From positions 10,805,914 to 10,869,913 of the forward strand of contig OZ025216.1 of the NCBI GenBank assembly GCA_964019055.1: 64,000 nt of DNA. Reading direction: 5' to 3'. Both the position numbers and the translations under genes were made by a program. The first letter of the stretch is position 1; every line of letters starts with the position of its first letter. Shown piece after piece: positions 12,501 to 24,000 of the stretch. The notes under the pieces were generated by a model. That model was not told the DNA's origin and did no database searches. It saw only the letters and a list, made by a program, of their open reading frames with translations. Origin of the DNA: Anthopleura xanthogrammica (lineage: Eukaryota; Cnidaria; Anthozoa; Actiniaria; Actiniidae).

Positions 12501-15500
12501 CACAAGAAGCCTGCACAGACCCTGTTACTATCAATAGACGTCACTTCCGTTAGTATCTCCGTTTTGACTGGCTTGGTGAATGTTGAAGGTTGTCTGTGTA
12601 TCTTGTTTTCTGGTTGCATGTTGTACAAATAGTCAGATAGAATACTTTGAGAAGTTATTTTGATGTCATTTGATTTAAGAATCGCTAGTTGCCCCCCAGT
12701 CAACCATTGTTTGCCCCCCAGTCAAGTACAGAAAAGTCACGTGATTGATAGTAAGCAATTCAGTCTTAAGTATTTGGAGAATTTTCCATCCACACCTGGG
12801 GTTCGTGTTAATGCAGAAATTGTGCATTTTTATGCTGCCAAAAAAATAACAGAAGACAATTTGTTTGTGTCCCAGGACCTGAGAGCTATTGCAGTAAATT
12901 CCTTGCTTACAAAAGAATGCAATCTAGAATCTCATCAAATATGTACCAGAAAACATCCATACCTACTCCATGGAGGGGGATTGGGATTTCCAAGGGGTGG
13001 GGAGGGGTGTGAGGAGGGTACATTGTGTAGTACCAAAAAACATCCATACCTACTCCATGGAGGGGATTGGGATTTCCAAGGGGTGGGGAGGGGTGTGAGG
13101 AGGGTACATTGTGTAGTTCCAGAAAACATCCATACCTACTCCATGGAGGGGATTGGGATTTCCAAGGGGTGGGGAGGGGTGTGAGGAGGGTACATTGTGT
13201 AGTACCAAAAAACATCCATACCTACTCCATGGAGGGGATTGGGATTTCCAAGGGGTGGGGAGGGGTGTGAGGAGGGTACATTGTGTAGTTCCAGAAAACA
13301 TCCATACCTACTCCATGGAGGGGATTGGGATTTCCAAGGGGTGGGGAGGGGTGTGAGGAGGGTACATTGTGTAGTACCAAAAAACATCCATACCTACTCC
13401 ATGGAGGGGATTGGGATTTCCAAGGGGTGGGGAGGGGTGTGAGGAGGGTACATTGTGTAGTACCAAAAAACATCCATACCTACTCCATGGAGGGGATTGG
13501 GATTTCCAAGGGGTGGGGAGGGGTGTGAGGAGGGTACATTGTGTAGTTCCAGAAAACATCCATACCTACTCCATGGAGGGGGATTGGGATTTCCAAGGGG
13601 TGGGGAGGGGTGTGAGGAGGGTATATTGTGTAGTTCCAGAAAACATCCATACCTACTCCATGGAGGGGATTGGGATTTCCAAGGGGTGGGGAGGGGTGTG
13701 AGGAGGGTACATTGTGTAGTTCCAGAAAACATCCATACCTACTCCATGGAGGGGGATTGGGATTTCCAAGGGGTGGGGAGGGGTGTGAGGAGGGTACATT
13801 GTGTAGTACCAAAAAACATCCATACCTACTCCATGGAGGGGGATTGGGATTTCCAAGGGGTGGGGAGGGGTGTGAGGAGGGTATATTGTGTAGTTCCAGA
13901 AAACATCCATACCTACTCCATGGAGGGGATTGGGATTTCCAAGGGGTGGGGAGGGGTGTGAGGAGGGTACATTGTGTAGTTCCAGAAAACATCCATACCT
14001 ACTCCATGGAGGGGATTGGGATTTCCAAGGGGGGGGGAGGGGTGTGAGGAGGGTATATTGTGTAGTACCAAAAAACATCCATACCTACTCCATGGAGGGG
14101 ATTGGGATTTCCAAGGGGTGGGGAGGGGTGTGAGGAGGGTATATTGTGTAGTACCAAAAAACATCCATACCTACTCCATGGAGGGGATTGGGATTTCCAA
14201 GGGGTGGGGAGGGGTGTGAGGAGGGTATATTGTGTAGTACCAAAAAACATCCATACCTACTCCATGGAGGGGATTGGGATTTCCAAGGGGTGGGGAGGGG
14301 TGTGAGGAGGGTATATTGTGTAGTACCAAAAAACATCCATACCTACTCCATGGAGGGGATTGGGATTTCCAAGGGGTGGGGAGGGGTGTGAGGAGGGTAT
14401 ATTGTGTAGTACCAAAAAACATCCATACCTACTCCATGGAGGGGATTGGGATTTCCAAGGGGTGGGGAGGGGTGTGAGGAGGGTATATTGTGTAGTACCA
14501 AAAAACATCCATACCTACTCCATGGAGGGGGATTGGAATTTCCAAGGGGTGGGGAGGGGTGTGAGGAGGGTATATTGTGTAGTACCAAAAAACATCCATA
14601 CCTACTCCATGGAGGGGATTGGGATTTCCAAGGGGTGGGGAGGGGTGTGAGGAGGGTATATTGTGTAGTACCAAAAAACATCCATACCTACTCCATGGAG
14701 GGGATTGGGATTTCCAAGGGGTGGGGAGGGGTGTGAGGAGGGTATATTGTGTAGTACCAAAAAACATCCATACCTACTCCATGGAGGGGATTGGGATTTC
14801 CAAGGGGTGGGGAGGGGTGTAAGGAGGGTATATTGTGTAGTACCAAAAAACATCCATACCTACTCCATGGAGGGGATTGGGATTTCCAAGGGGTGGGGAG
14901 GGGTGTGAGGAGGGTATATTGTGTAGTACCAAAAAACATCCATACCTACTCCATGGAGGGGATTGGGATTTCCAAGGGGTGGGGAGGGGTGTGAGGAGGG
15001 TATATTGTGTAGTACCAAAAAACATCCATACCTACTCCATGGAGGGGATTGGGATTTCCAAGGGGTGGGGAGGGGTGTGAGGAGGGTACATTGTGTAGTT
15101 CCAGAAAACATCCATACCTACTCCATGGAGGGGATTGGGATTTCCAAGGGGTGGGGAGGGGTGTGAGGAGGGTACATTGTGTAGTTCCAGAAAACATCCA
15201 TACCTACTCCATGGAGGGGATTGGGATTTCCAAGGGGTGGGGAGGGGTGTGAGGAGGGTATATTGTGTAGTACCAAAAAACATCCATACCTACTCCATGG
15301 AGGGGATTGGGATTTCCAAGGGGTGGGGAGGGGTGTGAGGAGGGTATATTGTGTAGTACCAAAAAACATCCATACCTACTCCATGGAGGGGGATTGGAAT
15401 TTCCAAGGGGTGGGGAGGGGTGTGAGGAGGGTACATTGTGTAGTACCAAAAAACATCCATACCTACTCCATGGAGGGGATTGGAATTTCCAAGGGGTGGG

Positions 15501-15866
15501 GAGGGGTGTGAGGAGGGTATATTGTGTAGTACCAAAAAACATCCATACCTACTCCATGGAGGGGGATTGGGATTTCCAAGGGGTTCAGGAGGTTTTGAGG
15601 ATGGTATATTGTGTAGTTCCAGAAAATATCCAAGCCTCCCCCATGGAGGGGGATTGGAATTTCCAAGGTAGGAAGAGGCAGGCACAGGTTCAGAAATGAA
15701 TCCCAGATTTGAACAAGAGGCATCCGTGTTTTCTCAACAATTTCTCTTTGCTAATTTTCGTTATTTCATTGTTATACAGAATGTCCAAAAATTGTTGGGG
15801 TTTGCTCCATCAAGGGCAGCAAGTAAAGTCGGCGGTCTTCTCACCCCACCCCAGGGTACAAAGTGA
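9555..15866 (+). CDS. TMCO1: TMCO1, ER calcium load-activated calcium channel
   Basis: Seven exons: 9555-9615, 9919-9996, 10517-10579, 10789-10835, 11360-11427, 12068-12212, 15780-15866 (stop TGA). All phases agree and give 182 residues (human 188). The start MIADTILIFMISLVTASLSEG aligns with the human N-terminal membrane segment. A charged coiled coil follows (YKKLKAEVEKDSKK to RVEEKLKNHSRDLS), then a second hydrophobic segment (MKSIFAIGFTFTALIGMFNS), the block FDGRVVAKLPFEP, GISHRNLMGDD and the last membrane segment FIFLYILCTMSVRN; the tail ends GGLLTPPQGTK. TMCO1 is an ER membrane protein of the Oxa1/EMC3/Get1 superfamily, reported as a Ca2+ leak channel and translocon partner. Repeats fill its introns: a 57-bp tandem in intron 2, ATCC repeats in intron 4, a hAT-like MITE and a large satellite in intron 6. 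Confidence 0.96.
10020..10400 (-). repeat. 57-bp tandem repeat with SINE tail, TMCO1 intron 2
   Basis: About five copies of a 57-bp unit (AACCTCTGGGCTGATCTAAG ... GGCTAACTCA ... GATCGAACCCTGAA), followed by GGAGGGAGGAAAACTAGAGA and ACTCACATGTGATGCC. The same 57-bp unit appears in opposite orientation at 55190-55400 and about 61010-61085, in both cases downstream of a SINE-like body. Confidence 0.8.
10878..11330. repeat. (ATCC)n microsatellite, TMCO1 intron 4
   Basis: Long imperfect run of CATC/CATT and CCATCCATCCATCC units on the plus strand. A 122-residue ORF across it (His/Pro/Ser-rich) is a by-product of the repeat. Confidence 0.9.
12234..12524. mobile_element. hAT-like MITE in TMCO1 intron 6
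   Basis: A 291-bp element with ends CAGGGTTCGTGCAG and CTGCACAGACCCTG (imperfect inverse repeats of CAGGG type). It is flanked on both sides by TTACTATCAA, a likely target-site duplication (8-10 bp; hAT elements make 8). The interior repeats TCCTTGAAA many times. No protein. Confidence 0.75.
12950..15670 (+). repeat. 86-bp G-rich satellite array, about 31 copies, TMCO1 intron 6
   Basis: Unit of 86 bp (87 where the run after CCATGGA is five rather than four G): GGATTGGGATTTCCAAGG, then GGTGGGGAGGGG, TGTGAGGAGGGTA, then (C/T)ATTGTGTAGT and ACATCCATACCTACTCCATG. Two variants mix: ACATTG/TTCCAGAAAA and ATATTG/TACCAAAAAA. Early units partly alternate; about 14,050-15,030 is almost wholly the second type. 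Units at the right edge (15585-15670) are degenerate. Each unit carries four G-runs on the sense strand of TMCO1. Since 86 is not a multiple of 3, stacked ORFs recur every 86 bp on both strands; none is a gene. Confidence 0.97.
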
Positions 15867-15958
15867 ACTACCACCACCACTGATGGATATCTTTCCTTCT
15901 CAAACTGACATATTTCGTGGACTCCACTCTAACCTTATCTGTATTCTTCTCTCATGAA

Positions 15959-15964
15959 AATAAA
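15959..15964 (+). terminator. TMCO1 polyadenylation signal
   Basis: AATAAA 93 bp after the TMCO1 stop codon, the first such hexamer downstream. The satellite begins shortly after. Confidence 0.6.
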
Positions 15965-16024
15965 TGGTTTTCGCTAATAATTATTAGTTCTTTTCTTCTA
16001 ATAGCAAAAGCGACACTGTCCCAT

Positions 16025-16199
16025 ATCCAAGAAAAAACATGGATTATAGCCCATGGTTTTGATGGACTTTATCCTTTTTCACACCTTTCTTCATCCAATC
16101 CATCTCATGTATATTTTCAACTTCCATCCTTGTCACTTTCTTCCTTCACTTTCGGTCCACCAATAAACAAGGTGTTTTGAGATGATATGATAAATTTAT
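16025..16199. repeat. Degenerate left edge of the 119-bp satellite
   Basis: A partial unit (CATGGATTATAGCCCATGG followed by TTTTGATGGA) is in the orientation of the right-hand array, then the sequence decays and reappears in the opposite orientation from about 16160. Array edges commonly decay this way. Confidence 0.6.
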
Positions 16200-18056
16200 G
16201 AACGACAGGAAAAGGGTCATTTTTCCCATTTTTAGAAAAAAACCATGGGTATAGTCCATGCTTTCTCTCTAAAAATTACCTAAAATGACCCTTATTCCGC
16301 CTTTCATAAAAAATTCATATCATTTCAAAACGTGTGAAAATGGGTCAAAATCGATCAAAACCATGGGCTATAGTCCATGCTTTTTGTCTCAAAATGGTCA
16401 AAAATGACCCTTTTTCCAGCATTCATAAAATATTCATATCATTTCAAAAGGTGTGAAAATGGGTCAAAATTGATCAAAACCATGGGCTATAGTCCATGCT
16501 TTTTGTCTCAAAATGGTCAAAAATGACCCTTTTTCCATCCTTCATAAAATATTCATATCATTTCAAAAGGTGTGAAAATGGGTCAAAATCGATCAAAACC
16601 ATGAGCTATAGTTGATGCTTTTTCTCTGAAAATGGTCAAAAATGACCCTTTTTCCATCCTTCATAAAATATTCGTATCATTTCAAAAGGTGTTAAAATGG
16701 GTCAAAATTGATCAAAACCATGGGCTATAGTCCATTTTTTCCCCCTGAAAATGGTCAAAAATGACATTTTTTCCTTCCTTCATAAAATATTCATATCATT
16801 TCAAAAGGTGTGAAAATGGGTCAAAATTGATCAAAACCATGGGCTATAGTCCATGCTTTTTGTCTGAAAATGGTCAAAAATGACCCTTTTTCCATCCTTC
16901 ATAAAATATTCATATCATTTCAAAAGGTGTGAAAATGGGTCAAAATTGATCAAAACCATGGGCTATAGTCCATGCTTTTTGTCTGAAAATGGTCAAAAAT
17001 GACCCTTTTTCCATCCTTCATAAAATATTCATATCATTTCAAAAGGTGTGAAAATGGGTCAAAATTGATCAAAACCATGGGCTATAGTCCATGCTTTTTG
17101 TCTGAAAATGGTCAAAAATGACCCTTTTTCCATCCTTCATAAAATATTCATATCATTTCAAAAGGTGTGAAAATGGGTCAAAATTGATCAAAACCATGGG
17201 CTATAGTCCATGCTTTTTGTCTGAAAATGGTCAAAAATGACCCTTTTTCCATCCTTCATAAAATATTCATATCATTTCAAAAGGTGTGAAAATGGGTCAA
17301 AATCGATCAAAACAATGGGCTATAGTCCATGCTTTTTGTCTCAAAATGGTCAAAAATGACCCTTTTTCCATCCTTCATAAAATATTCATATCATTTCAAA
17401 AGGTGTGAAAATAAGTCAAAATTGATCAAAACCATGGGCTATAGTCCATGCTTTTTGTCTCAAAATGGTCAAAAATGACCCTTTTTCCATCCTTCATAAA
17501 ATATTCATATCATTTCAAAAGGTGTGAAAATGGGTCAAAATTGATCAAAACCATGGGCTATAGTCCATGCTTTTTGTCTCAAAATGGTCAAAAATGACCC
17601 TTTTTCCATCCTTCATAAAATATTCATATCATTTCAAAAGGTGTGAAAATAAGTCAAAATTGATCAAAACCATGGGCTATAGTCCATGCTTTTTGTCTGA
17701 AAATGGTCAAAAATGACCCTTTTTTCATTCATAAAATATTCATATCATTTCAAAAGGTGTGAAAATGGGTCAAAATTGATCAAAACCATGGCCTATAGTC
17801 CATGCTTTTTGTCTCAAAATGGCCAAAAATGACCCTTTTTCCATCATTTATAAAATATTCATATCATTTCAAAAGGTGTGAAAATGGGTCAAAATTGATC
17901 AAAACCATGGGCTATAGTCCATGCTTTTTGTCTGAAAATGGCCAAAAATGACCCTTTTTCCATCCTTTATAAAATATTCATATCATTTCAAAAGGTGTGA
18001 AAATGGGTCAAAATTGATCAAAACTGATCCATTGATCCATGCTTTTTGTCTCAAAA
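16200..18056 (-). repeat. 119-bp satellite, short arm (about 15 units, inverted)
   Basis: Units read CCATGGGCTATAGTCCATGC, TTTTTGTCTCAAAATGGTCA, AAAATGACCCTTTTTCCATC, CTTCATAAAATATTCATATC, ATTTCAAAAGGTGTGAAAAT. This is the reverse complement of the long arm. Nearly all units carry the CTTCATAAAATATTC variant, which is a minority form in the long arm, so the two arms have evolved partly apart. Confidence 0.95.
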
Positions 18057-18072
18057 GGGTCATTTTTGACTA

Positions 18073-21000
18073 TTTTGAGACAAAAAGCATGGACTATAGC
18101 CCATGGTTTTGATCGATTTTCACCCATTTTCACACCTTTTGAAATGATATGAATATTTTTTAATGGATGGAAAAAGGGTCATTTTTGACCATTTTGAGAC
18201 AAAAAGCATGGACTATAGCCCATGGTTTTGATCGATTTTGACCCATTTTCACACCTTTTGAAATGATATCAATATTTTTTAATGGATGGAAAAAGGGTCA
18301 TTTTTGACCATTTTGAGACAAAAAGCATGGACTATAGCCCATGGTTTTGATCGATTTTCACCCATTTTCACACCTTTTGAAATGATATCAATATTTTTTA
18401 ATGGATGGAAAAAGGGTCATTTTTGACCATTTTGAGACAAAAAGCATGGACTATAGGCCATGGTTTTGATCGATTTTCACCCATTTTCACACCTTTTGAA
18501 ATGATATGAATATTTTTTAATGGATGGAAAAAGGGTCATTTTTGACCATTTTCAGACAAAAAGCATGGACTATAGCCCATGGTTTTGATCGATTTTGACC
18601 CATTTTCACACCTTTTGAAATGATATCAATATTTTTTAATGGATGGAAAAAGGGTCATTTTTGACCATTTTGAGACAAAAAGCATGGACTATAGCCCATG
18701 GTTTTGATCGATTTTCACCCATTTTCACACCTTTTGAAATGATATCAATATTTTTTAATGGATGGAAAAAGGGTCATTTTTGACCATTTTGAGACAAAAA
18801 GCATGGACTATAGCCCATGGTTTTGATCGATTTTCACCCATTTTCACACCTTTTGAAATGATATGAATATTTTTTAATGGATGGAAAAAGGGTCATTTTT
18901 GACCATTTTCAGACAAAAAGCATGGACTATAGCCCATGGTTTTGATCGATTTTGACCCATTTTCACACCTTTTGAAATGATATCAATATTTTTTAATGGA
19001 TGGAAAAAGGGTCATTTTTGACCATTTTGAGACAAAAAGCATGGACTATAGCCCATGGTTTTGATCGATTTTCACCCATTTTCACACCTTTTGAAATGAT
19101 ATCAATATTTTTTAATGGATGGAAAAAGGGTCATTTTTGACCATTTTCAGACAAAAAGCATGGACTATAGCCCATGGTTTTGATCGATTTTCACCCATTT
19201 TCACACCTTTTGAAATGATATCAATATTTTTTAATGGATGGAAAAAGGGTCATTTTTGACCATTTTGAGACAAAAAGCATGGACTATAGCCCATGGTTTT
19301 GATCGATTTTCACCCATTTTCACACCTTTTGAAATGATATCAATATTTTTTAATGGATGGAAAAAGGGTCATTTTTGACCATTTTCAGACAAAAAGCATG
19401 GACTATAGCCCATGGTTTTGATCGATTTTGACCCATTTTCACACCTTTTGAAATGATATCAATATTTTTTAATGGATGGAAAAAGGGTCATTTTTGACCA
19501 TTTTGAGACAAAAAGCATGGACTATAGCCCATGGTTTTGATCGATTTTGACCTATTTTCACACCTTTTGAAATGATATGAATATTTTTTAATGGATGGAA
19601 AAATGGTCATTTTTGACCATTTTGAGACAAAAAGCATGGACTATAGCCCATGGTTTTGATCGATTTTGACCCATTTTCACACCTTTTGAAATGATATCAA
19701 TATTTTTTAATGGATGGAAAAAGGGTCATTTTTGACCATTTTGAGACAAAAAGCATGGACTATAGCCCATGGTTTTGATCGATTTTGACCCATTTTCACA
19801 CCTTTTGAAATGATATCAATATTTTTTAATCGATGGAAAAAGGGTCATTTTTGACCATTTTGAGACAAAAAGCATGGACTATAGCCCATGGTTTTGATCG
19901 ATTTTGACCCATTTTCACACCTTTTGAAATGATATGAATATTTTTTAATGGATGGAAAAAGGGTCATTTTTGACCATTTTGAGACAAAAAGCATGGACTA
20001 TAGCCCATGGTTTTGATCGATTTTCACCCATTTTCACACCTTTTGAAATGATATCAATATTTTTTAATGGATGGAAAAAGGGTCATTTTTGACCATTTTC
20101 AGACAAAAAGCATGGACTATAGCCCATGGTTTTGATCGATTTTCACCCATTTTCACACCTTTTGAAATGATATGAATATTTTTTAATGGATGGAAAAAGG
20201 GTCATTTTTGACCATTTTGAGACAAAAAGCATGGACTATAGCCCATGGTTTTGATCGATTTTGACCCATTTTCACACCTTTTGAAATGATATGAATATTT
20301 TTTAATGGATGGAAAAATGGTCATTTTTGACGATTTTGAGACAAAAAGCATGGACTATAGCCCATGGTTTTGATCGATTTTCACCCATTTTCACACCTTT
20401 TGAAATGATATCAATATTTTTTAATGGATGGAAAAAGGGTCATTTTTGACCATTTTGAGACAAAAAGCATGGACTATAGCCCATGGTTTTGATCGATTTT
20501 CACCCATTTTCACACCTTTTGAAATGATATCAATATTTTTTAATGGATGGAAAAAGGGTCATTTTTGACCATTTTGAGACAAAAAGCATGGACTATAGCC
20601 CATGGTTTTGATCGATTTTGACCTATTTTCACACCTTTTGAAATGATATCAATATTTTTTAATGGATGGAAAAAGGGTCATTTTTGACCATTTTCAGACA
20701 AAAAGCATGGACTATAGCCCATGGTTTTGATCGATTTTGACCGATTTTCACACCTTTTGAAATGATATCAATATTTTTTAATGGATGGAAAAAGGGTCAT
20801 TTTTGACCATTTTGAGACAAAAAGCATGGACTATAGCCCATGGTTTTAATTGATTTTGACCCATTTTCACACCCTTTGAAATGATATCAATATTTTTTAA
20901 TGGATGGAAAAAGGGTCATTTTTGACCATTTTGAGACAAAAAGCATGGACTATAGGCCATGCTTTTGATCGATTTTGACCCATTTTCACACCTTTTGAAA

Positions 21001-24000
21001 TGATATGAATATTTTATGAAGGATGGAAAAAGGGTCATTTTTGACCATTTTGAGACAAAAAGCATGGACTATAGCCCATGGTTTTGATCGATTTTGACCC
21101 ATTTTCACACCTTTTGAAATGATATCAATATTTTTTAATGGATGGAAAAAGGGTCATTTTTGACCATTTTCAGACAAAAAGCATGGACTATAGCCCATGG
21201 TTTTGATCGATTTTGACCCATTTTCACACCATTTGAAATGATATCAATATTTTTTAATGGATGGAAAAAGGGTCATTTTTGACCATTTTGAGACAAAAAG
21301 CATTGACTATAGGCCATGCTTTTGATCGATTTTGACCCATTTTCACACCTTTTGAAATGATATCAATATTTTTTAATGGATGGAAAAAGGGTCATTTTTG
21401 ACCATTTTGAGACAAAAAGCATGGACTATAGCCCATGGTTTTGATCGATTTTGACCCATTTTCACGCCTTTTGAAATGATATCAATATTTTTTAATGGAT
21501 GGAAAAAGGGTCATTTTTGACCATTTTGAGACAAAAAGCATGGACTATAGCCAATGGTTTTGATCGATTTTCACCCATTTTCACACCTTTTGAAATGATA
21601 TCAATATTTTTTAATGGATGGAAAAAGGGTCATTTTTGACCATTTTCAGACAAAAAGCATGGACTATAGCCCATGGTTTTGATCGATTTTCACCCATTTT
21701 CACACCTTTTGAAATTATATGAATATTTTTTAATGGATGGAAAAAGGGTCATTTTTGACCATTTTGAGACAAAAAGCATGGACTATAGCCCATGGTTTTG
21801 ATCGATTTTGACCCATTTTCACACCTTTTGAAATGATATCAATATTTTTTAATGGATGGAAAAAGGGTCATTTTTGACCATTTTGAGACAAAAAGCATTG
21901 ACTATAGGCCATGCTTTTGATCGATTTTGACCCATTTTCACACCTTTTGAAATGATATGAATATTTTTTAATGGATGGAAAAAGGGTCATTTTTGACCAT
22001 TTTGAGACAAAAAGCATGGACTATAGCCCATGGTTTTGATCGATTTTCACCCATTTTCACGCCTTTTGAAATGATATCAATATTTTTTAATGGATGGAAA
22101 AAGGGTCATTTTTGACCATTTTGAGACAAAAAGCATGGACTATAGCCCATGGTTTTGATCGATTTTGACCCATTTTCACGCCTTTTGAAATGATATGAAT
22201 ATTTTTTAATGGATGGAAAAAGGGTCATTTTTGACCATTTTGAGACAAAAAGCATGGACTATAGCCCATGGTTTTGATCGATTTTGACCCATTTTCACAC
22301 CTTTTGAAATGATATGAATATTTTTTAATGGATGGAAAAATGGTCATTTTTGACGATTTTGAGACAAAAAGCATGGACTATAGCCCATGGTTTTGATCGA
22401 TTTTCACCCATTTTCACACCTTTTGAAATGATATCAATATTTTTTAATGGATGGAAAAATGGTCATTTTTGACCATTTTGAGACAAAAAGCATAGACTAT
22501 AGCCCATGGTTTTGATCGATTTTCACCCATTTTCACACCTTTTGAAATGATATCAATATTTTTTAATGGATGGAAAAAGGGTCATTTTTGACCATTTTGA
22601 GACAAAAAGCATGGACTATAGCCCATGGTTTTGATCGATTTTCACCCATTTTCACACCTTTTGAAATGATATCAATATTTTTTAATGGATGGAAAAAGGG
22701 TCATTTTTGACCATTTTGAGACAAAAAGCATGGACTATAGCCCATGGTTTTGATCGATTTTGACCTATTTTCACACCTTTTGAAATGATATCAATATTTT
22801 TTAATGGATGGAAAAAGGGTCATTTTTGACCATTTTCAGACAAAAAGCATGGACTATAGCCCATGGTTTTGATCGATTTTGACCGATTTTCACACCTTTT
22901 GAAATGATATCAATATTTTTTAATGGATGGAAAAAGGGTCATTTTTGACCATTTTGAGACAAAAAGCATGGACTATAGCCCATGGTTTTAATTGATTTTG
23001 ACCCATTTTCACACCCTTTGAAATGATATCAATATTTTTTAATGGATGGAAAAAGGGTCATTTTTGACCATTTTGAGACAAAAAGCATGGACTATAGGCC
23101 ATGCTTTTGATCGATTTTGACCCATTTTCACACCTTTTGAAATGATATGAATATTTTATGAAGGATGGAAAAAGGGTCATTTTTGACCATTTTGAGACAA
23201 AAAGCATGGACTATAGCCCATGGTTTTGATCGATTTTGACCCATTTTCACACCTTTTGAAATGATATCAATATTTTTTAATGGATGGAAAAAGGGTCATT
23301 TTTGACCATTTTCAGACAAAAAGCATGGACTATAGCCCATGGTTTTGATCGATTTTGACCCATTTTCACACCATTTGAAATGATATCAATATTTTTTAAT
23401 GGATGGAAAAAGGGTCATTTTTGACCATTTTGAGACAAAAAGCATTGACTATAGGCCATGCTTTTGATCGATTTTGACCCATTTTCACACCTTTTGAAAT
23501 GATATCAATATTTTTTAATGGATGGAAAAAGGGTCATTTTTGACCATTTTGAGACAAAAAGCATGGACTATAGCCCATGGTTTTGATCGATTTTGACCCA
23601 TTTTCACGCCTTTTGAAATGATATCAATATTTTTTAATGGATGGAAAAAGGGTCATTTTTGACCATTTTGAGACAAAAAGCATGGACTATAGCCAATGGT
23701 TTTGATCGATTTTCACCCATTTTCACACCTTTTGAAATGATATCAATATTTTTTAATGGATGGAAAAAGGGTCATTTTTGACCATTTTCAGACAAAAAGC
23801 ATGGACTATAGCCCATGGTTTTGATCGATTTTCACCCATTTTCACACCTTTTGAAATTATATGAATATTTTTTAATGGATGGAAAAAGGGTCATTTTTGA
23901 CCATTTTGAGACAAAAAGCATGGACTATAGCCCATGGTTTTGATCGATTTTGACCCATTTTCACACCTTTTGAAATGATATCAATATTTTTTAATGGATG

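Noticed and set aside
12660..15723. Dozens of stacked 60-170 residue ORFs on both strands (repeating HTYSMEG / SRYGCFLELHN type peptides)
   Set aside because: They restart every 86 bp in step with the satellite and occur equally on both strands inside a TMCO1 intron. They are by-products of the repeat, not a protein family.
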